Origin: CAIWHR01 sp963734055
GTDB lineage: Bacteria; Pseudomonadota; Gammaproteobacteria; Burkholderiales; Casimicrobiaceae
Assembly (NCBI GenBank): GCA_963734055.1
Contig: CAVTFQ010000009.1
Span: 227,862 to 291,861 of the forward strand
Direction of reading: 5' to 3'
Length of the DNA stretch: 64,000 nt
This document shows, one piece after another, positions 8,504 through 16,722 of the stretch. The notes below the pieces were generated by a model. That model worked only from the letters and a program-made list of their open reading frames with translations, did no database searches and was not told where the DNA came from. Every line of letters begins with the position of its first letter. The first letter of the stretch is position 1. The translations under genes were made by a program, and so were the position numbers.

Positions 8504-11059
8504 TCAGGCGGCGTGTGCGCGTGCATCGACGATCTTCGCGAGCTGATCCGCACCCGCCGGCTTGATCAGGTGATGGTCGAAACCCGCCTCGCGGACCCGC
8601 CGGCGGTCTTCGTCGTGACCGTAGCCCGTGAAGGCGACGAGCGTCGTCCCCGCCAGCTCGGGTGCGGCGCGCATCGCGCGCGCGACGTCGTAGCCGTTGA
8701 GGCCGGGCAGCCCGATGTCGAGGAACACGACGTCGGGAGGATGCGCGACGGCCAGCGAAATCGCTTCGGGACCGTTGTAGGCAGTGCGGACCTCGTGTCC
8801 CATGGATTCGAGGAGCGCGGCCAGCGTATTGGCCGCGTCCTGGTTGTCATCGACGACGAGGAGCTGCCGCGGCGCCTGTCGCGGGATTGCGGACGGCGCG
8901 GGCGGCGACGTGTCGAGCTGCGGGACGGCTCCCGGAGCGCTTGCCAGCGGCAGCCGTACGCTGAACTCGCTGCCTTGACCCGGACCCCGCGTCGTCGCGG
9001 CCACCGTGCCGCCGTGGAGCTCGACCAGGCGCTTCACGATCGTGAGTCCGATCCCGAGGCCGCCTTCGACCCGGTCGAGTGAGCGCTGGCCCTGCACGAA
9101 GAGGTCGAAGATGTGCGGCAGGAGGTCCGGCGCGATGCCGATGCCGCTGTCGCGCACGCGCACCACCGCCTGACCCGCGTCGCGCGCCACCGAGATCGCG
9201 AGCCGGCCGCCCTCGGGCGTGTACTTCACCGCGTTGCTCACGAGATTCACGACGATCTGCGCAAGCCGCGTGGAATCGGCGGCGACCGGGACCGGCTCCG
9301 GCGCGCCCTCGACTGTCACGTCGTGCCTGCGCGCCTCGATCAGCGGGCGGCAGGACGCGACCGCCCCCGCGACCAGGCCATTCAGGTCGACGATCTCCTT
9401 GCGCAGCACGATGGTCCCGCGGGTGATCCGGCTGACGTCGAGGAGGTCGTCGACGATGCGGGCGAGATGCATCGACTGACGCTCGATCACCGCGCGCAGT
9501 TCGGCCGGATCGCGCGCTGGCGTGTCGTCGCGCATGAGCCCGAGGGCGTTGACGATCGCGGCCAGCGGATTGCGGAGCTCGTGGGCGAGCATCGCGAGGA
9601 ACTCGTTCATCTGCTGCTCGTTCTCCTGCATCGCCTCGAGCCGCCGCCGCGCCGTGAGGTCGCGCGTGATCTTGGCGAAGCCGCGCAGCTGGCCGTCGGT
9701 GTCGTGCAGCGCGGTCAGGTGCGCGTGGGCCCAGAATCGCGTTCCATCCTTGCGCACCCGCCAGCCTTCGCTTTCGTGGCTGCCCGCCTCCCGCGCGCGC
9801 GCCAGCGCGTGGCGCGGGACATCCCGGGCCATGTCTTCCGGCGTCGCGAAGCGCGAGATGTGCGAGCCCAGGACCTCGGCGGACGGATAGCCGTAGACGG
9901 CCTGCGCGCCGCCGTTCCAGCTGACGACGCGGCCTTCGCGGTCGAGGGTGAAGATCGCGTGATCCTTGACGCCGTCGACGAGCAGGCGGAAACGCTCCTC
10001 GTTCTGGCGCAGCGTCTCCTCGTAGCGGCCGCGCTCCTCGAGCTCGCGGCGCAGGGCGCGGTTCGCGAGCGCAAGCTCCTGCGACCGCTCGTCGACCCGC
10101 TGGGCCAGTCGCTCCTTCCCTTCGCTGAGCTCGCGGTTCGCGCGGTCCCGCTCGCGGATCACCGTGTTGAGCAGGAGTCCGGTGAGCGAGAGCGTGCAGG
10201 CGTAAGTGAGTAGGAACAGAAGCGAGACGTTCAGCGAGTCGACGCCGAACAGCCCGCCGTTCCGCAGCGTGTGCCAGATGGCCATCGCGCAGAGCATCGC
10301 CGTCGCGGTGGTCACGCCGCGGGGCCCGTAGCGGATCGCCGCCCAGATGATGAACGGAAGCGTGAGGAATGCGAGCGACACCGAGAGGCTGTCCTGGCGC
10401 ACGCCGCCGAAGACGAGGAACGCGGTGGCGGCCAGCGCGGCGGCGAGGACGAGCGCCTCGATCGCGCGGGCCGGCGCGAAGCGCGGCCACCCGGCCGCGT
10501 GCCAGCTCAGGATCAGCGGCGTGACGATCACCATGCCCGCGGCGTCGCCCTGCCACCAGGTCCAGAGGTTGGCGAGGAACCCTTCCGCCGGCAGCGTCTG
10601 CATGATGGCCAGCGACGTGACGCCGATCCCGGCCGCGACGCCGGCGCTGAGCGAGCAGAGGCCGACGAAACGCACGATGGGCTCGGCATGGTCGAATCGT
10701 CCTCCGTCGGCGTAGCGAACGATTAGCTGCGCAGCGATCACGCTTTCGAGCGCGTTGCCGGTGGCGATCAGCACGGCGAGCGCGGGCGATCCCTGCACGA
10801 AGAGGTTGGTGATGACGGCGCCGATCCACACGCCGGGCCACGCCCGGGGGCCCGCGAGCAGGATCGCCGCGAGCGCGATCCCCGACGGCGGCCACACCGC
10901 AGTCGCATACCCCGGCGGAATCGCGAGCGAGAGCGACAGGCGCGCCGTCACGAAGTACGCGAGCGCCAGTGCGCCGATCTGGACGAGCTCGCGACCGGTA
11001 CGAAGCTGCATCATCGCCATCGGGGCGCCGGCGGGGCCCCGCCCCTTCACGCCGCGCAT
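8504..11059 (-). CDS. Hybrid sensor histidine kinase (MASE1-PAS-HisKA-HATPase-REC)
   Basis: Inner-membrane sensor of about 851 aa. Domains in order: MASE1 (about 20-310, eight or so membrane segments, with AVWPPSGIALAAILL), a coiled coil (about 315-350), PAS (about 355-475), HisKA with MLAHELRNPLAAI, HATPase with NLVSNAVKYTPEGG, DSGIGI and GLGIGL, and a C-terminal receiver with VVDD and phospho-acceptor Asp in FLDIGLPG. It ends with the conserved Lys in HLIKPA. The receiver could pass phosphate to an Hpt partner or self-modulate. The start lies 7 bp after the stop of the upstream same-strand gene, so the two are probably one operon. ATG 11020 is an alternative start. The ligand is unknown. 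Confidence 0.92.
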   Translation of the reverse strand: MRGVKGRGPAGAPMAMMQLRTGRELVQIGALALAYFVTARLSLSLAIPPGYATAVWPPSGIALAAILLAGPRAWPGVWIGAVITNLFVQGSPALAVLIATGNALESVIAAQLIVRYADGGRFDHAEPIVRFVGLCSLSAGVAAGIGVTSLAIMQTLPAEGFLANLWTWWQGDAAGMVIVTPLILSWHAAGWPRFAPARAIEALVLAAALAATAFLVFGGVRQDSLSVSLAFLTLPFIIWAAIRYGPRGVTTATAMLCAMAIWHTLRNGGLFGVDSLNVSLLFLLTYACTLSLTGLLLNTVIRERDRANRELSEGKERLAQRVDERSQELALANRALRRELEERGRYEETLRQNEERFRLLVDGVKDHAIFTLDREGRVVSWNGGAQAVYGYPSAEVLGSHISRFATPEDMARDVPRHALARAREAGSHESEGWRVRKDGTRFWAHAHLTALHDTDGQLRGFAKITRDLTARRRLEAMQENEQQMNEFLAMLAHELRNPLAAIVNALGLMRDDTPARDPAELRAVIERQSMHLARIVDDLLDVSRITRGTIVLRKEIVDLNGLVAGAVASCRPLIEARRHDVTVEGAPEPVPVAADSTRLAQIVVNLVSNAVKYTPEGGRLAISVARDAGQAVVRVRDSGIGIAPDLLPHIFDLFVQGQRSLDRVEGGLGIGLTIVKRLVELHGGTVAATTRGPGQGSEFSVRLPLASAPGAVPQLDTSPPAPSAIPRQAPRQLLVVDDNQDAANTLAALLESMGHEVRTAYNGPEAISLAVAHPPDVVFLDIGLPGLNGYDVARAMRAAPELAGTTLVAFTGYGHDEDRRRVREAGFDHHLIKPAGADQLAKIVDARAHAA

Positions 11060-11066
11060 CGGAAGC

Positions 11067-11765
11067 TCAAGTCGGGCGGCGCTCGACCGCTTCCCGACTG
11101 TCCGGCGCGGACGCCTCGACCACCTCGCGCAGGCGCAGCGTCACGACGTCGCGCTCGCACGAGCACGTGATTCCGTGCGCCGCGGCCAGCGTCGAGAGAT
11201 CGCCGCAGCGGAGGGCGCCGACACGTTCGAGGTTCGGTAGCGGCGACCCGCGCTTCCCCGCGCTCGCCCGGAGGCGGACGACAACCTCGGGGCCGGCACG
11301 CTCCGCCTCCACGGACACATCCAGCGCTCCCGACTGGGCATCCGTCAAGACCAGGAGCGCGGTGACGACAAGCTCGCGCAGCGCGTCCCTGGCCACGCGG
11401 GCGTCTCCCGTCCGCACGTCGCTCGAGGTCTCGATCGCCCGCAGGCTCCAGTCGTCGCCCGCGATCTGCAGGCACTGCGGCACGGCGTCGACGAGCGTCG
11501 TCGTGGCGCGATCGTCGGGCCGCAGCCATTCGATCAAGGTCGAGGACGCGGCGACGGCCGACCGGGCGAGGGGTGCCAGCTGCCGTACGGCGCCATCGAC
11601 CTTCGCGGCCTCCGCTCCGGCGTCGATCAGCCGCACGGCGAGCTCGGCGGAAAACTGCAGCGATTGCAGCTCGCCCATGAGCCGGTGGCGCAGCCCGGGC
11701 GCGAGCCGACGCAGCACCGCAAAGCGGATGGCATCGACCTCGCGGGCCTTCGTATCGTCCATCAC
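11067..11765 (-). CDS. Degenerate kinase-like or phosphotransfer-like protein upstream of hybrid kinase
   Basis: Soluble protein of 232 aa with no membrane segment. Its first 60 residues (LRRLAPGLRHRLMGELQSLQFSAELA) look like the helical dimerisation/phosphotransfer bundle of histidine kinases, with a histidine (H27) in the expected place. The rest (about 110-210) has the alternating pattern of a worn HATPase domain without clear N or G boxes. Its position directly upstream of the MASE1 hybrid kinase, 7 bp away, suggests a partner role, perhaps in phosphotransfer or as an inhibitor. This is inference from shape and context; no family is recognised with confidence. Confidence 0.6.
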   Translation of the reverse strand: MMDDTKAREVDAIRFAVLRRLAPGLRHRLMGELQSLQFSAELAVRLIDAGAEAAKVDGAVRQLAPLARSAVAASSTLIEWLRPDDRATTTLVDAVPQCLQIAGDDWSLRAIETSSDVRTGDARVARDALRELVVTALLVLTDAQSGALDVSVEAERAGPEVVVRLRASAGKRGSPLPNLERVGALRCGDLSTLAAAHGITCSCERDVVTLRLREVVEASAPDSREAVERRPT

Positions 11766-11789
11766 TGCGGCTCCCTTCGATCCGGCGGA

Positions 11790-11857
11790 CTAGGGCCTGT
11801 TCACGACGCCCCATGCCGCCCGCTCGCGTTTGCGACCATAGTGTGAACAGGCCCTAG
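11790..11857. repeat. 68-bp mini-element with perfect 15-bp terminal inverted repeats
   Basis: CTAGGGCCTGTTCAC (11790-11804) is perfectly inverted at 11843-11857, separated by 38 bp. The element lies between the 11765 gene start and the 11947 gene stop. The length and perfection of the arms and the CTAG outer ends are typical of a small non-autonomous element, but it could also be a stem-loop or regulator site. The remaining 11858-11946 shows nothing else. Confidence 0.6.
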
Positions 11858-11946
11858 CGTCTGCCGCATGCGGCCGGAAGCGAGGTTAGCGTAGATGGCC
11901 CGCGAGGAGGGGGCCTTGGCCCGAGTCCTGCGCAAACCGGCGCGCG

Positions 11947-12216
11947 CTAGGCAACGCGGCTCAGCCGAACGAGGTGCTCGAGCGCCAGGAGCGCGAGCGC
12001 CCCGAGCGGCGCAACCAGAAGTCCGGGAACGTTGATCTCGCCGGCGTGGAGGGTGGCGGGTCCGAACGGCGAGGAGAGCAGCCAGCCCCCGAGCAGCGCG
12101 CCGACGATGCCGGCGACGACATTCGCCGCGATGCCGAGCGAGGCGCCCGCCACCGTTACGCTGCCGAAGACGAGACCGAGCGTCCCGCCGATCAGGACCC
12201 AAAGAAATGAATTCAT
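11947..12216 (-). CDS. GlsB/YeaQ/YmgE-type small membrane protein
   Basis: Predicted inner-membrane protein of 89 aa with three hydrophobic segments (about 3-20, 27-50, 65-82). The Gly-rich spacing (IGGTLGLVFG, then VAGIVGALLGGWL) is that of the transglycosylase-associated GlsB/YeaQ stress family. AAGGGA lies 7 bases before the ATG. Its ATG overlaps the stop of the upstream gene (ATGA), implying translational coupling with the 107-aa membrane protein. Function in the family is unknown beyond stress association. Confidence 0.78.
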   Translation of the reverse strand: MNSFLWVLIGGTLGLVFGSVTVAGASLGIAANVVAGIVGALLGGWLLSSPFGPATLHAGEINVPGLLVAPLGALALLALEHLVRLSRVA

Positions 12217-12536
12217 GTCGCAGTTCCCTTGCGGTGCCCCGAGGGTGGTGCGAGCCGCCAGGGATCCATTGCCACGCGCGCCCGGAGTCGGACGACCTCG
12301 CGCCGCCGTTGCCATGCCCGGAGGCGTCTCCGCGCGCGAACCCAGAGACGTCGCCATGACCGCGGATCGAAGCTTCGTGCGTAGACGGCGACCGTCGCGA
12401 GCCCGGCCGCGGCCGCGGCCATCACGAACACGGCAATCATTCCCATCGGTTTGAACGGAAAGAGCAGCAGCGATGCCCCCGCGGCGAACGCGCCGGCAAA
12501 GAAGCACAACCAGCCCGCCACGGGCAATCCGAGCAT
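12213..12536 (-). CDS. Two-TM membrane protein with basic tail, unknown function
   Basis: Protein of 107 aa. The first 52 residues make two membrane helices (about 5-25 and 31-52); the remainder is Arg-rich and probably cytosolic. I recognise no family. It is translationally coupled to the GlsB-like gene by a 4-base overlap, which supports a real gene and a shared membrane-stress role. The upstream gap (12537-12633) holds a TGTAGGA sequence at 12594 that may be regulatory. Confidence 0.6.
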   Translation of the reverse strand: MLGLPVAGWLCFFAGAFAAGASLLLFPFKPMGMIAVFVMAAAAAGLATVAVYARSFDPRSWRRLWVRARRRLRAWQRRREVVRLRARVAMDPWRLAPPSGHRKGTAT

Positions 12537-12633
12537 GGGACTGAAACTGCCTCGACCTCTCCGCGGCCACTATCGGCGAGCTGCGCAAACCATTGTAGGA
12601 AACGCCTGACATCATGGCCGGGCGGCTGCGGGC

Positions 12634-13995
12634 TCAGGCCGCAGTGGCCACTTCCACCGGCACGCGTGCCTCGACGACGGTGCCCTGGCCGGGGACTCCC
12701 TGGATCGAGAAATCGCCGCCGAGTGCGCGCACGCGCTCGCGCATCGTCAGGAGTCCGTACCCCGTCGGATTCTGCGGGTGCTCGCGGTCGAGGCCGATTC
12801 CGTCATCGGCGATCCGCAACACCCAGCTCTCGCGATCGCGGTGCAGCGACAGCACGACGTTCTTGGCCTTCGCGTACTTGCCGATATTGGTCAGCGCCTC
12901 CTGCGCGACCCGGTAGAGCGCGATGCTCGGCCCCGTCGGCAACACCAGGTTGTCGTCCTGCAGCTCGACCCGGCAGGGAACGCTCGAACGCTTCTCGTAT
13001 TCGGCGCACTGCCACTTGAGCGCCGCGGCGATGCCCAGGTTGTCGAGGACCGACGGGCGCAGGTCCTCGATGATCCGCCGCTTCACCTGGACCGCGTCGT
13101 CGATCGCCGCCATCGATCGCGCGACTCGCGTCTGGCGCGCGTCGTCCGGGGCGAGCTTGTTCGCAAGCATCTGGAGGTCGATCTTCGCCGCCGCGAGCGT
13201 ACCGCCGAGCTCGTCGTGGATCTCGCGGGCGAGCCGAGCCTTTTCGTCTTCCTGCAGTCGCTGCAGGTAGTGGGACAGGGCCGTGATTTCGGCGGTGCGC
13301 TCGAGGACGTCCCGCGCGAGCTTGGCGTTGCGCTCCCTCGCCTCGATCGCCTCGCGGTCGCGGCGGCGCGAGTCATGGCCGAGAAGCACCCCGCCGAGCG
13401 TGACCAGGACGAGATTGAGCCCGACGACGAGGAAGAAGCCCCAGCGGATCGTGACGAGGCTCCGCTCGAACCCGGTGAAGCGGCGCTCGTACTGCAGCCG
13501 CTCCTCGTTCGCCATGCCTTCCAGCTTGAGGCGCAGCGAGTCCATCGCGATCTTGCCTTCCCGGCTCTGCATGTAGTCGAGCAGGCCCGACTCGTCGCCG
13601 GCGCGCTTCAGCGCGATGCCCTGCTCGAGGACCGCGAGGCGCACGTCGAACAGCGCACCGACGCTGGCGACCTGCGCGACCTGCACCGGGTTCTCGCGGG
13701 TGAGCGCCTTGAGCTCGTCCAGGCTCACCGGGATCTCGTTGCGGGCATCGACGTAGCGCGCGAGCTGGCTCTCGCGGCCGGTCAGCAGGTAGCCGCGCTG
13801 GCCGCTCTCGGCGTCGACCGCGAGCCGCAACAGGTGCTCGATCCGGTACTGCACCCGTTGCGTGTGCTGCACCCAGTCCGCCGTGCGGCGGAGCTCGAGA
13901 AAGCCGCGCTCGGCGGCGTTCAAAGCCCCGAAGTTGACGATCGCGGCCAGCACGAGCACGACGATGCCGAAGAGCCAGATGCGCGGGAGAGTCAT
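12634..13995 (-). CDS. CHASE3 sensor histidine kinase, NarX/DegS type (HisKA_3)
   Basis: Inner-membrane kinase of 453 aa. One membrane helix (about 6-26), a periplasmic CHASE3-like helical domain (about 30-180, with DAESGQRGYLLTG), a second helix (about 185-210), a coiled coil, then HisKA_3 with REIHDELGGTLAAAKIDL (phospho-His in the HDELGG box). The HATPase has EALTNIGKYAKA, DDGIGL and GYGLLTMRERV. HisKA_3 kinases pair with NarL/LuxR-type regulators, and the regulator at 15452 is the obvious partner. The gene diverges from the sigma-54 activator at 14174. ATG 13995 is chosen over the longer frame because the hydrophobic helix then starts at residue 6. Confidence 0.9.
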   Translation of the reverse strand: MTLPRIWLFGIVVLVLAAIVNFGALNAAERGFLELRRTADWVQHTQRVQYRIEHLLRLAVDAESGQRGYLLTGRESQLARYVDARNEIPVSLDELKALTRENPVQVAQVASVGALFDVRLAVLEQGIALKRAGDESGLLDYMQSREGKIAMDSLRLKLEGMANEERLQYERRFTGFERSLVTIRWGFFLVVGLNLVLVTLGGVLLGHDSRRRDREAIEARERNAKLARDVLERTAEITALSHYLQRLQEDEKARLAREIHDELGGTLAAAKIDLQMLANKLAPDDARQTRVARSMAAIDDAVQVKRRIIEDLRPSVLDNLGIAAALKWQCAEYEKRSSVPCRVELQDDNLVLPTGPSIALYRVAQEALTNIGKYAKAKNVVLSLHRDRESWVLRIADDGIGLDREHPQNPTGYGLLTMRERVRALGGDFSIQGVPGQGTVVEARVPVEVATAA

Positions 13996-14041
13996 GGCCG
14001 GTTTCCGTCGGGGGAGGCTACCGTGCCGGGCGCGCTTTGCG

Positions 14042-14089
14042 CTGTAGGACAAATCCCACGTTGCGAGGAGATGTTCCCTACAGGATTTG
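14042..14089. promoter_or_regulatory. Candidate operator: inverted CTGTAGG half-sites
   Basis: CTGTAGG (14042-14048) is inverted as CCTACAG (14077-14083). The flanks also mirror each other (CAAATCC at 14050 and GGATTTG at 14083). The element lies in the divergent gap between the CHASE3 kinase and the sigma-54 activator, where a NarL-type regulator such as 15452 could act. TGTAGGACATTTCC recurs at 30327, just upstream of a sigma-54 promoter. The binding factor is inferred only. Confidence 0.45.
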
Positions 14090-14173
14090 CGTGCCGCTGC
14101 TTACAGTCGCCTCGCCCGGCATTCTCCAGTATTGGTTCCACCGCCACAACGGCGGTTTCCGGGGGCAACGAAG

Positions 14174-15277
14174 ATGAACGAAAGCCTGCACGACAGCGGT
14201 GTCGCATTCGTACAGTTTCCGGGGGCGCCTTCGTCGTCGCACGCGAGCGCGGCCACGATCGCGACGTTTCCGCGGCCGGCCGGGTGCGGCCGGACCCGCC
14301 CGACGGCCGCCGAGCGCGACGATCCGGGCATCCTGCTGGGCGATTCGCCCGAGATGGTCGAGGTCAACGAGCAGGTGCGCCGGATCGCGCCCTCGCAGGC
14401 CACCGTCATGCTCATCGGAGAGTCCGGCACCGGCAAGGAGGTCGTGGCGGGCTTGCTTCACTCGTGCAGCACCCGCGCGAACGGTCCGTTCGTCGGAGTC
14501 AATTGCGGCGCCATCCCGGCCAATCTGGTCGAAGCCGAGCTGTTCGGGTACGAGCGCGGCGCGTTCACGGGCGCGGTCCGCCAACACCAGGGATACTTCG
14601 AGCGCGCGGCCGGCGGCACGCTGTTCCTGGACGAGATCGCCGAGATGCCCCTCGAGCTCCAGACCAAGCTCCTGCGCGTGCTCGAGACCGGTCGCATGGT
14701 TCGCGTTGGCGGCAGCGAGGAGATCGCGGTGGACGTCCGGATCATCACGGCGACCAATCGCGTACCGGAAGCGGTGATCCGCGACCGTCGGCTGCGCGAG
14801 GACCTGTACTACCGCCTCGCGGTGTTCGTGCTGCGGTTGCCGCCGCTCCGTCAGCGCGGTGACGACATCGAGCTCCTGGCACGCGCCTTCCTCGAGCGTC
14901 TCAATCGCGAGTACGGCACGCGCAAGCGCTTCGACGCGGGCACGCTCGCGCTCGCGCGCGCCCACAGCTGGCCGGGCAACGTGCGCGAGCTCAAGAATTG
15001 CGTCGAGCGGAGCTTCGTCCTCGCCGACGACGTGGTGGCTCTCGACGTGCAGCCGATCCGTCCGGCGGGCGCGCTCTACAGCAGCGCGGAATCCCTGCAC
15101 ATCGGCGTCGGCACGACGATGGCCGAAGCCGAGCGCGAGCTGCTGCTCGCCACGCTGCGGCACTGCAAGGGCAACAAGCGCCGGACCGCGGAGATGCTCG
15201 GCATCAGCCTCAAGACCGTCTACAACAAGCTCGTCGGGCAGAACGCGGCCACGCTCTTGCGGGCGGCCGGCGATTGA
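14174..15277 (+). CDS. Sigma-54-dependent transcriptional activator lacking a receiver domain
   Basis: AAA+ enhancer-binding protein of 367 aa. The first 50 residues are short and unstructured with no receiver, GAF or PAS domain. The AAA+ module (about 55-285) has Walker A GESGTGKE, the sigma-54 contact loop GAFTGA, Walker B GGTLFLDEIAEM, and RLREDLYYRL. A C-terminal Fis-type helix-turn-helix (about 325-360) contains KRRTAEMLGISLKTVYNKL. The intact GAFTGA means it should open sigma-54 promoters. With no sensory domain, control must come from expression level, a partner protein or binding of a separate regulator. It is flanked by a CHASE3 kinase and a NarL regulator. Several sigma-54 promoters lie within this window. 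Confidence 0.92.
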   Translation: MNESLHDSGVAFVQFPGAPSSSHASAATIATFPRPAGCGRTRPTAAERDDPGILLGDSPEMVEVNEQVRRIAPSQATVMLIGESGTGKEVVAGLLHSCSTRANGPFVGVNCGAIPANLVEAELFGYERGAFTGAVRQHQGYFERAAGGTLFLDEIAEMPLELQTKLLRVLETGRMVRVGGSEEIAVDVRIITATNRVPEAVIRDRRLREDLYYRLAVFVLRLPPLRQRGDDIELLARAFLERLNREYGTRKRFDAGTLALARAHSWPGNVRELKNCVERSFVLADDVVALDVQPIRPAGALYSSAESLHIGVGTTMAEAERELLLATLRHCKGNKRRTAEMLGISLKTVYNKLVGQNAATLLRAAGD

Positions 15278-15315
15278 AGGCGGAGCCCGCGTGCCCAACG
15301 GCGGGGGCCGTGCCC

Positions 15316-15426
15316 ATGCCTCCCTATCGGCGCTACAATTTGAATCCCTTGGCCGGAGACGGCATCGAGACCGGGTTGATCGTGCTGGTGCTGCTGGTGA
15401 TTCTCGTCACCACGACCTGCCGGTGA
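15316..15426 (+). CDS. Possible 36-aa single-TM peptide
   Basis: ATG 15316 opens a 36-codon frame: a polar start (PPYRRYNLNPLAG) and one membrane-like run (LIVLVLLVILVTTT). It lies between the sigma-54 activator and the NarL regulator. The composition resembles the small stress membrane proteins elsewhere in the window, but no good ribosome site is seen. It may be chance. Confidence 0.3.
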   Translation: MPPYRRYNLNPLAGDGIETGLIVLVLLVILVTTTCR

Positions 15427-15451
15427 GCCTGGAGCCCGTTGCCCTGATTGC

Positions 15452-16093
15452 ATGATCGGATCACCTTCGCGGGTATTCGTCGCCGACGACCACGCCCTGT
15501 TCCGCGAGGGCGTGAAGTCGCTCCTCGCCGAGGAGTCGGACCTCGTGGTTGCGGGCGAGGCCGGCTCCGCGCGCGAAACGCTGCAGCGCATCCGCAGCGA
15601 GCCGTTCGATATCCTCCTCCTCGACATCTCGCTCCCCGATGGCTCGGGGATCGACCTCCTGCACCAGATTCGTCCGCACCGGCCGGAGCTGCCGATCCTG
15701 ATCCTGTCGATGCACTCGGAGGAGCAGTACGCGGTCAGCCTGCTGCGCGCCGGCGCGAACGGCTACATCACGAAGGACGCGGTGCCGCAGCAGGTCGTGC
15801 AGGCGATCCGCACGCTGCTCCAGGGTCGCAAGTACATCAGCCAGGCCGTGGCGCACATGCTCGCGGAGGATGTCGACGGCGACCACCGGCCGACCCACGA
15901 GCACCTGAGCGAACGCGAGTTTCAGGTATTCTGCAAGCTCGCCGCGGGGCGAGCGGTCGGCCAGATCGCCGAGGAGCTCTTTCTCAGCAACAAGACGGTG
16001 AGCACGTACCGGGCGCGCATCCTCGAGAAGATGAACGCCAAGTCCAACGCCGATCTCACGTATTACGCGATCAAGAATGGGCTCATCCAGTAA
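15452..16093 (+). CDS. NarL/FixJ-type response regulator (REC-LuxR HTH)
   Basis: DNA-binding response regulator of 213 aa. The receiver (about 7-122) has the acidic pair DD at 12-13, the phospho-acceptor in LLLDISLPDG, and the conserved Lys in YITKDA. The C-terminal LuxR-type helix-turn-helix (about 150-205) has LSEREFQVFCKLAAG and SNKTVSTYRARILEKM. Likely partner is the CHASE3 HisKA_3 kinase at 12634. The next gene starts within its last codons. Candidate targets are the TGTAGGA-type sites at 14042 and 30327. Confidence 0.92.
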   Translation: MIGSPSRVFVADDHALFREGVKSLLAEESDLVVAGEAGSARETLQRIRSEPFDILLLDISLPDGSGIDLLHQIRPHRPELPILILSMHSEEQYAVSLLRAGANGYITKDAVPQQVVQAIRTLLQGRKYISQAVAHMLAEDVDGDHRPTHEHLSEREFQVFCKLAAGRAVGQIAEELFLSNKTVSTYRARILEKMNAKSNADLTYYAIKNGLIQ

Positions 16094-16529
16094 TGGCCCT
16101 CCGGGGCAGGGCACGCCGGGGTCGCCACCGGACGAGCAGGGCCGCGGCGAGCGGCCGCTTCGCGTGTACCTGGTCGAGGACGCCGCCTCGTTCCGCGATC
16201 GCCTGTCGGATTATCTGGCCGAGCCGGGCGAGGTCGAAATGGTCGGCTTCGCCGACACCGAGGACCTCGCCGTCCGCTATCTCCGCTCGGAGCATCCCGA
16301 TGTCGTGATCGTGGATCTCCACCTCAAGTCCGGCAACGGGATCGGGGTCATCGCGGCGGCCCGCGCGTTGAAGCCGCAACCGCCGCCGACGATCGTCGTG
16401 CTCACGAACTACGCATTCCCGGAATTCGAGCTCGCGTGCCGCGCGCGCGGCGCGAACTACTTCTTCGACAAGTCCACGCAGTTCGGCGCGGTGAAGGCGC
16501 TTCTGCGCGACCTGCGCAGCGCGGCATAG
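16077..16529 (+). CDS. Stand-alone receiver (CheY-like) protein
   Basis: Single-domain response regulator of 150 aa. Residues about 27-148 form the receiver: VEDAASF, the phospho-acceptor Asp in VIVDLHLKSGNG, TN in VVLTNY and the conserved Lys in FFDKSTQF. No output domain follows, so it would work by protein contact or as a phosphate sink for the adjacent kinase pathway. ATG 16077 overlaps the end of the NarL regulator by 17 bases. The first 28 residues are low in complexity, so GTG 16164 (VYLVED) is a plausible alternative start. Confidence 0.85.
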   Translation: MGSSSNGPPGQGTPGSPPDEQGRGERPLRVYLVEDAASFRDRLSDYLAEPGEVEMVGFADTEDLAVRYLRSEHPDVVIVDLHLKSGNGIGVIAAARALKPQPPPTIVVLTNYAFPEFELACRARGANYFFDKSTQFGAVKALLRDLRSAA

Positions 16530-16549
16530 GCCGCGCCACCGATCGTGCC

Positions 16550-16699
16550 ATGATCAGAAAGCTCAAGTCCGGGCAATACCGCCTCTACTCGGTCAAGAAG
16601 GACGGGAAGACGGGACGTCGGCGCAACCTGGGAACGTTCGCCACGCTTGCGGCCGCGAAGCAGCACGAGCGCGAAATCCAGTTCTTCAAGCACCAATAA
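16550..16699 (+). CDS. Conserved 49-aa basic protein
   Basis: A short, highly basic protein: MIRKLKSGQYRLYS, then GKTGRRRNLGTFATL and AAAKQHEREIQFFKH. I recognise this pattern as a small conserved protein found in many bacteria, with no assigned function. It is predicted to be a small beta-hairpin plus helix. It begins 20 bp after the receiver gene stop. Codon use and GC match its neighbours. Confidence 0.7.
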   Translation: MIRKLKSGQYRLYSVKKDGKTGRRRNLGTFATLAAAKQHEREIQFFKHQ

Positions 16700-16722
16700 C
16701 GGTCACGGAACCAAGGACAGCC

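Noticed and set aside
12634..14862. Large plus-strand frame (12778-14862) across the CHASE3 kinase
   Set aside because: It is antisense to a complete kinase with intact motifs and shows no domain of its own.
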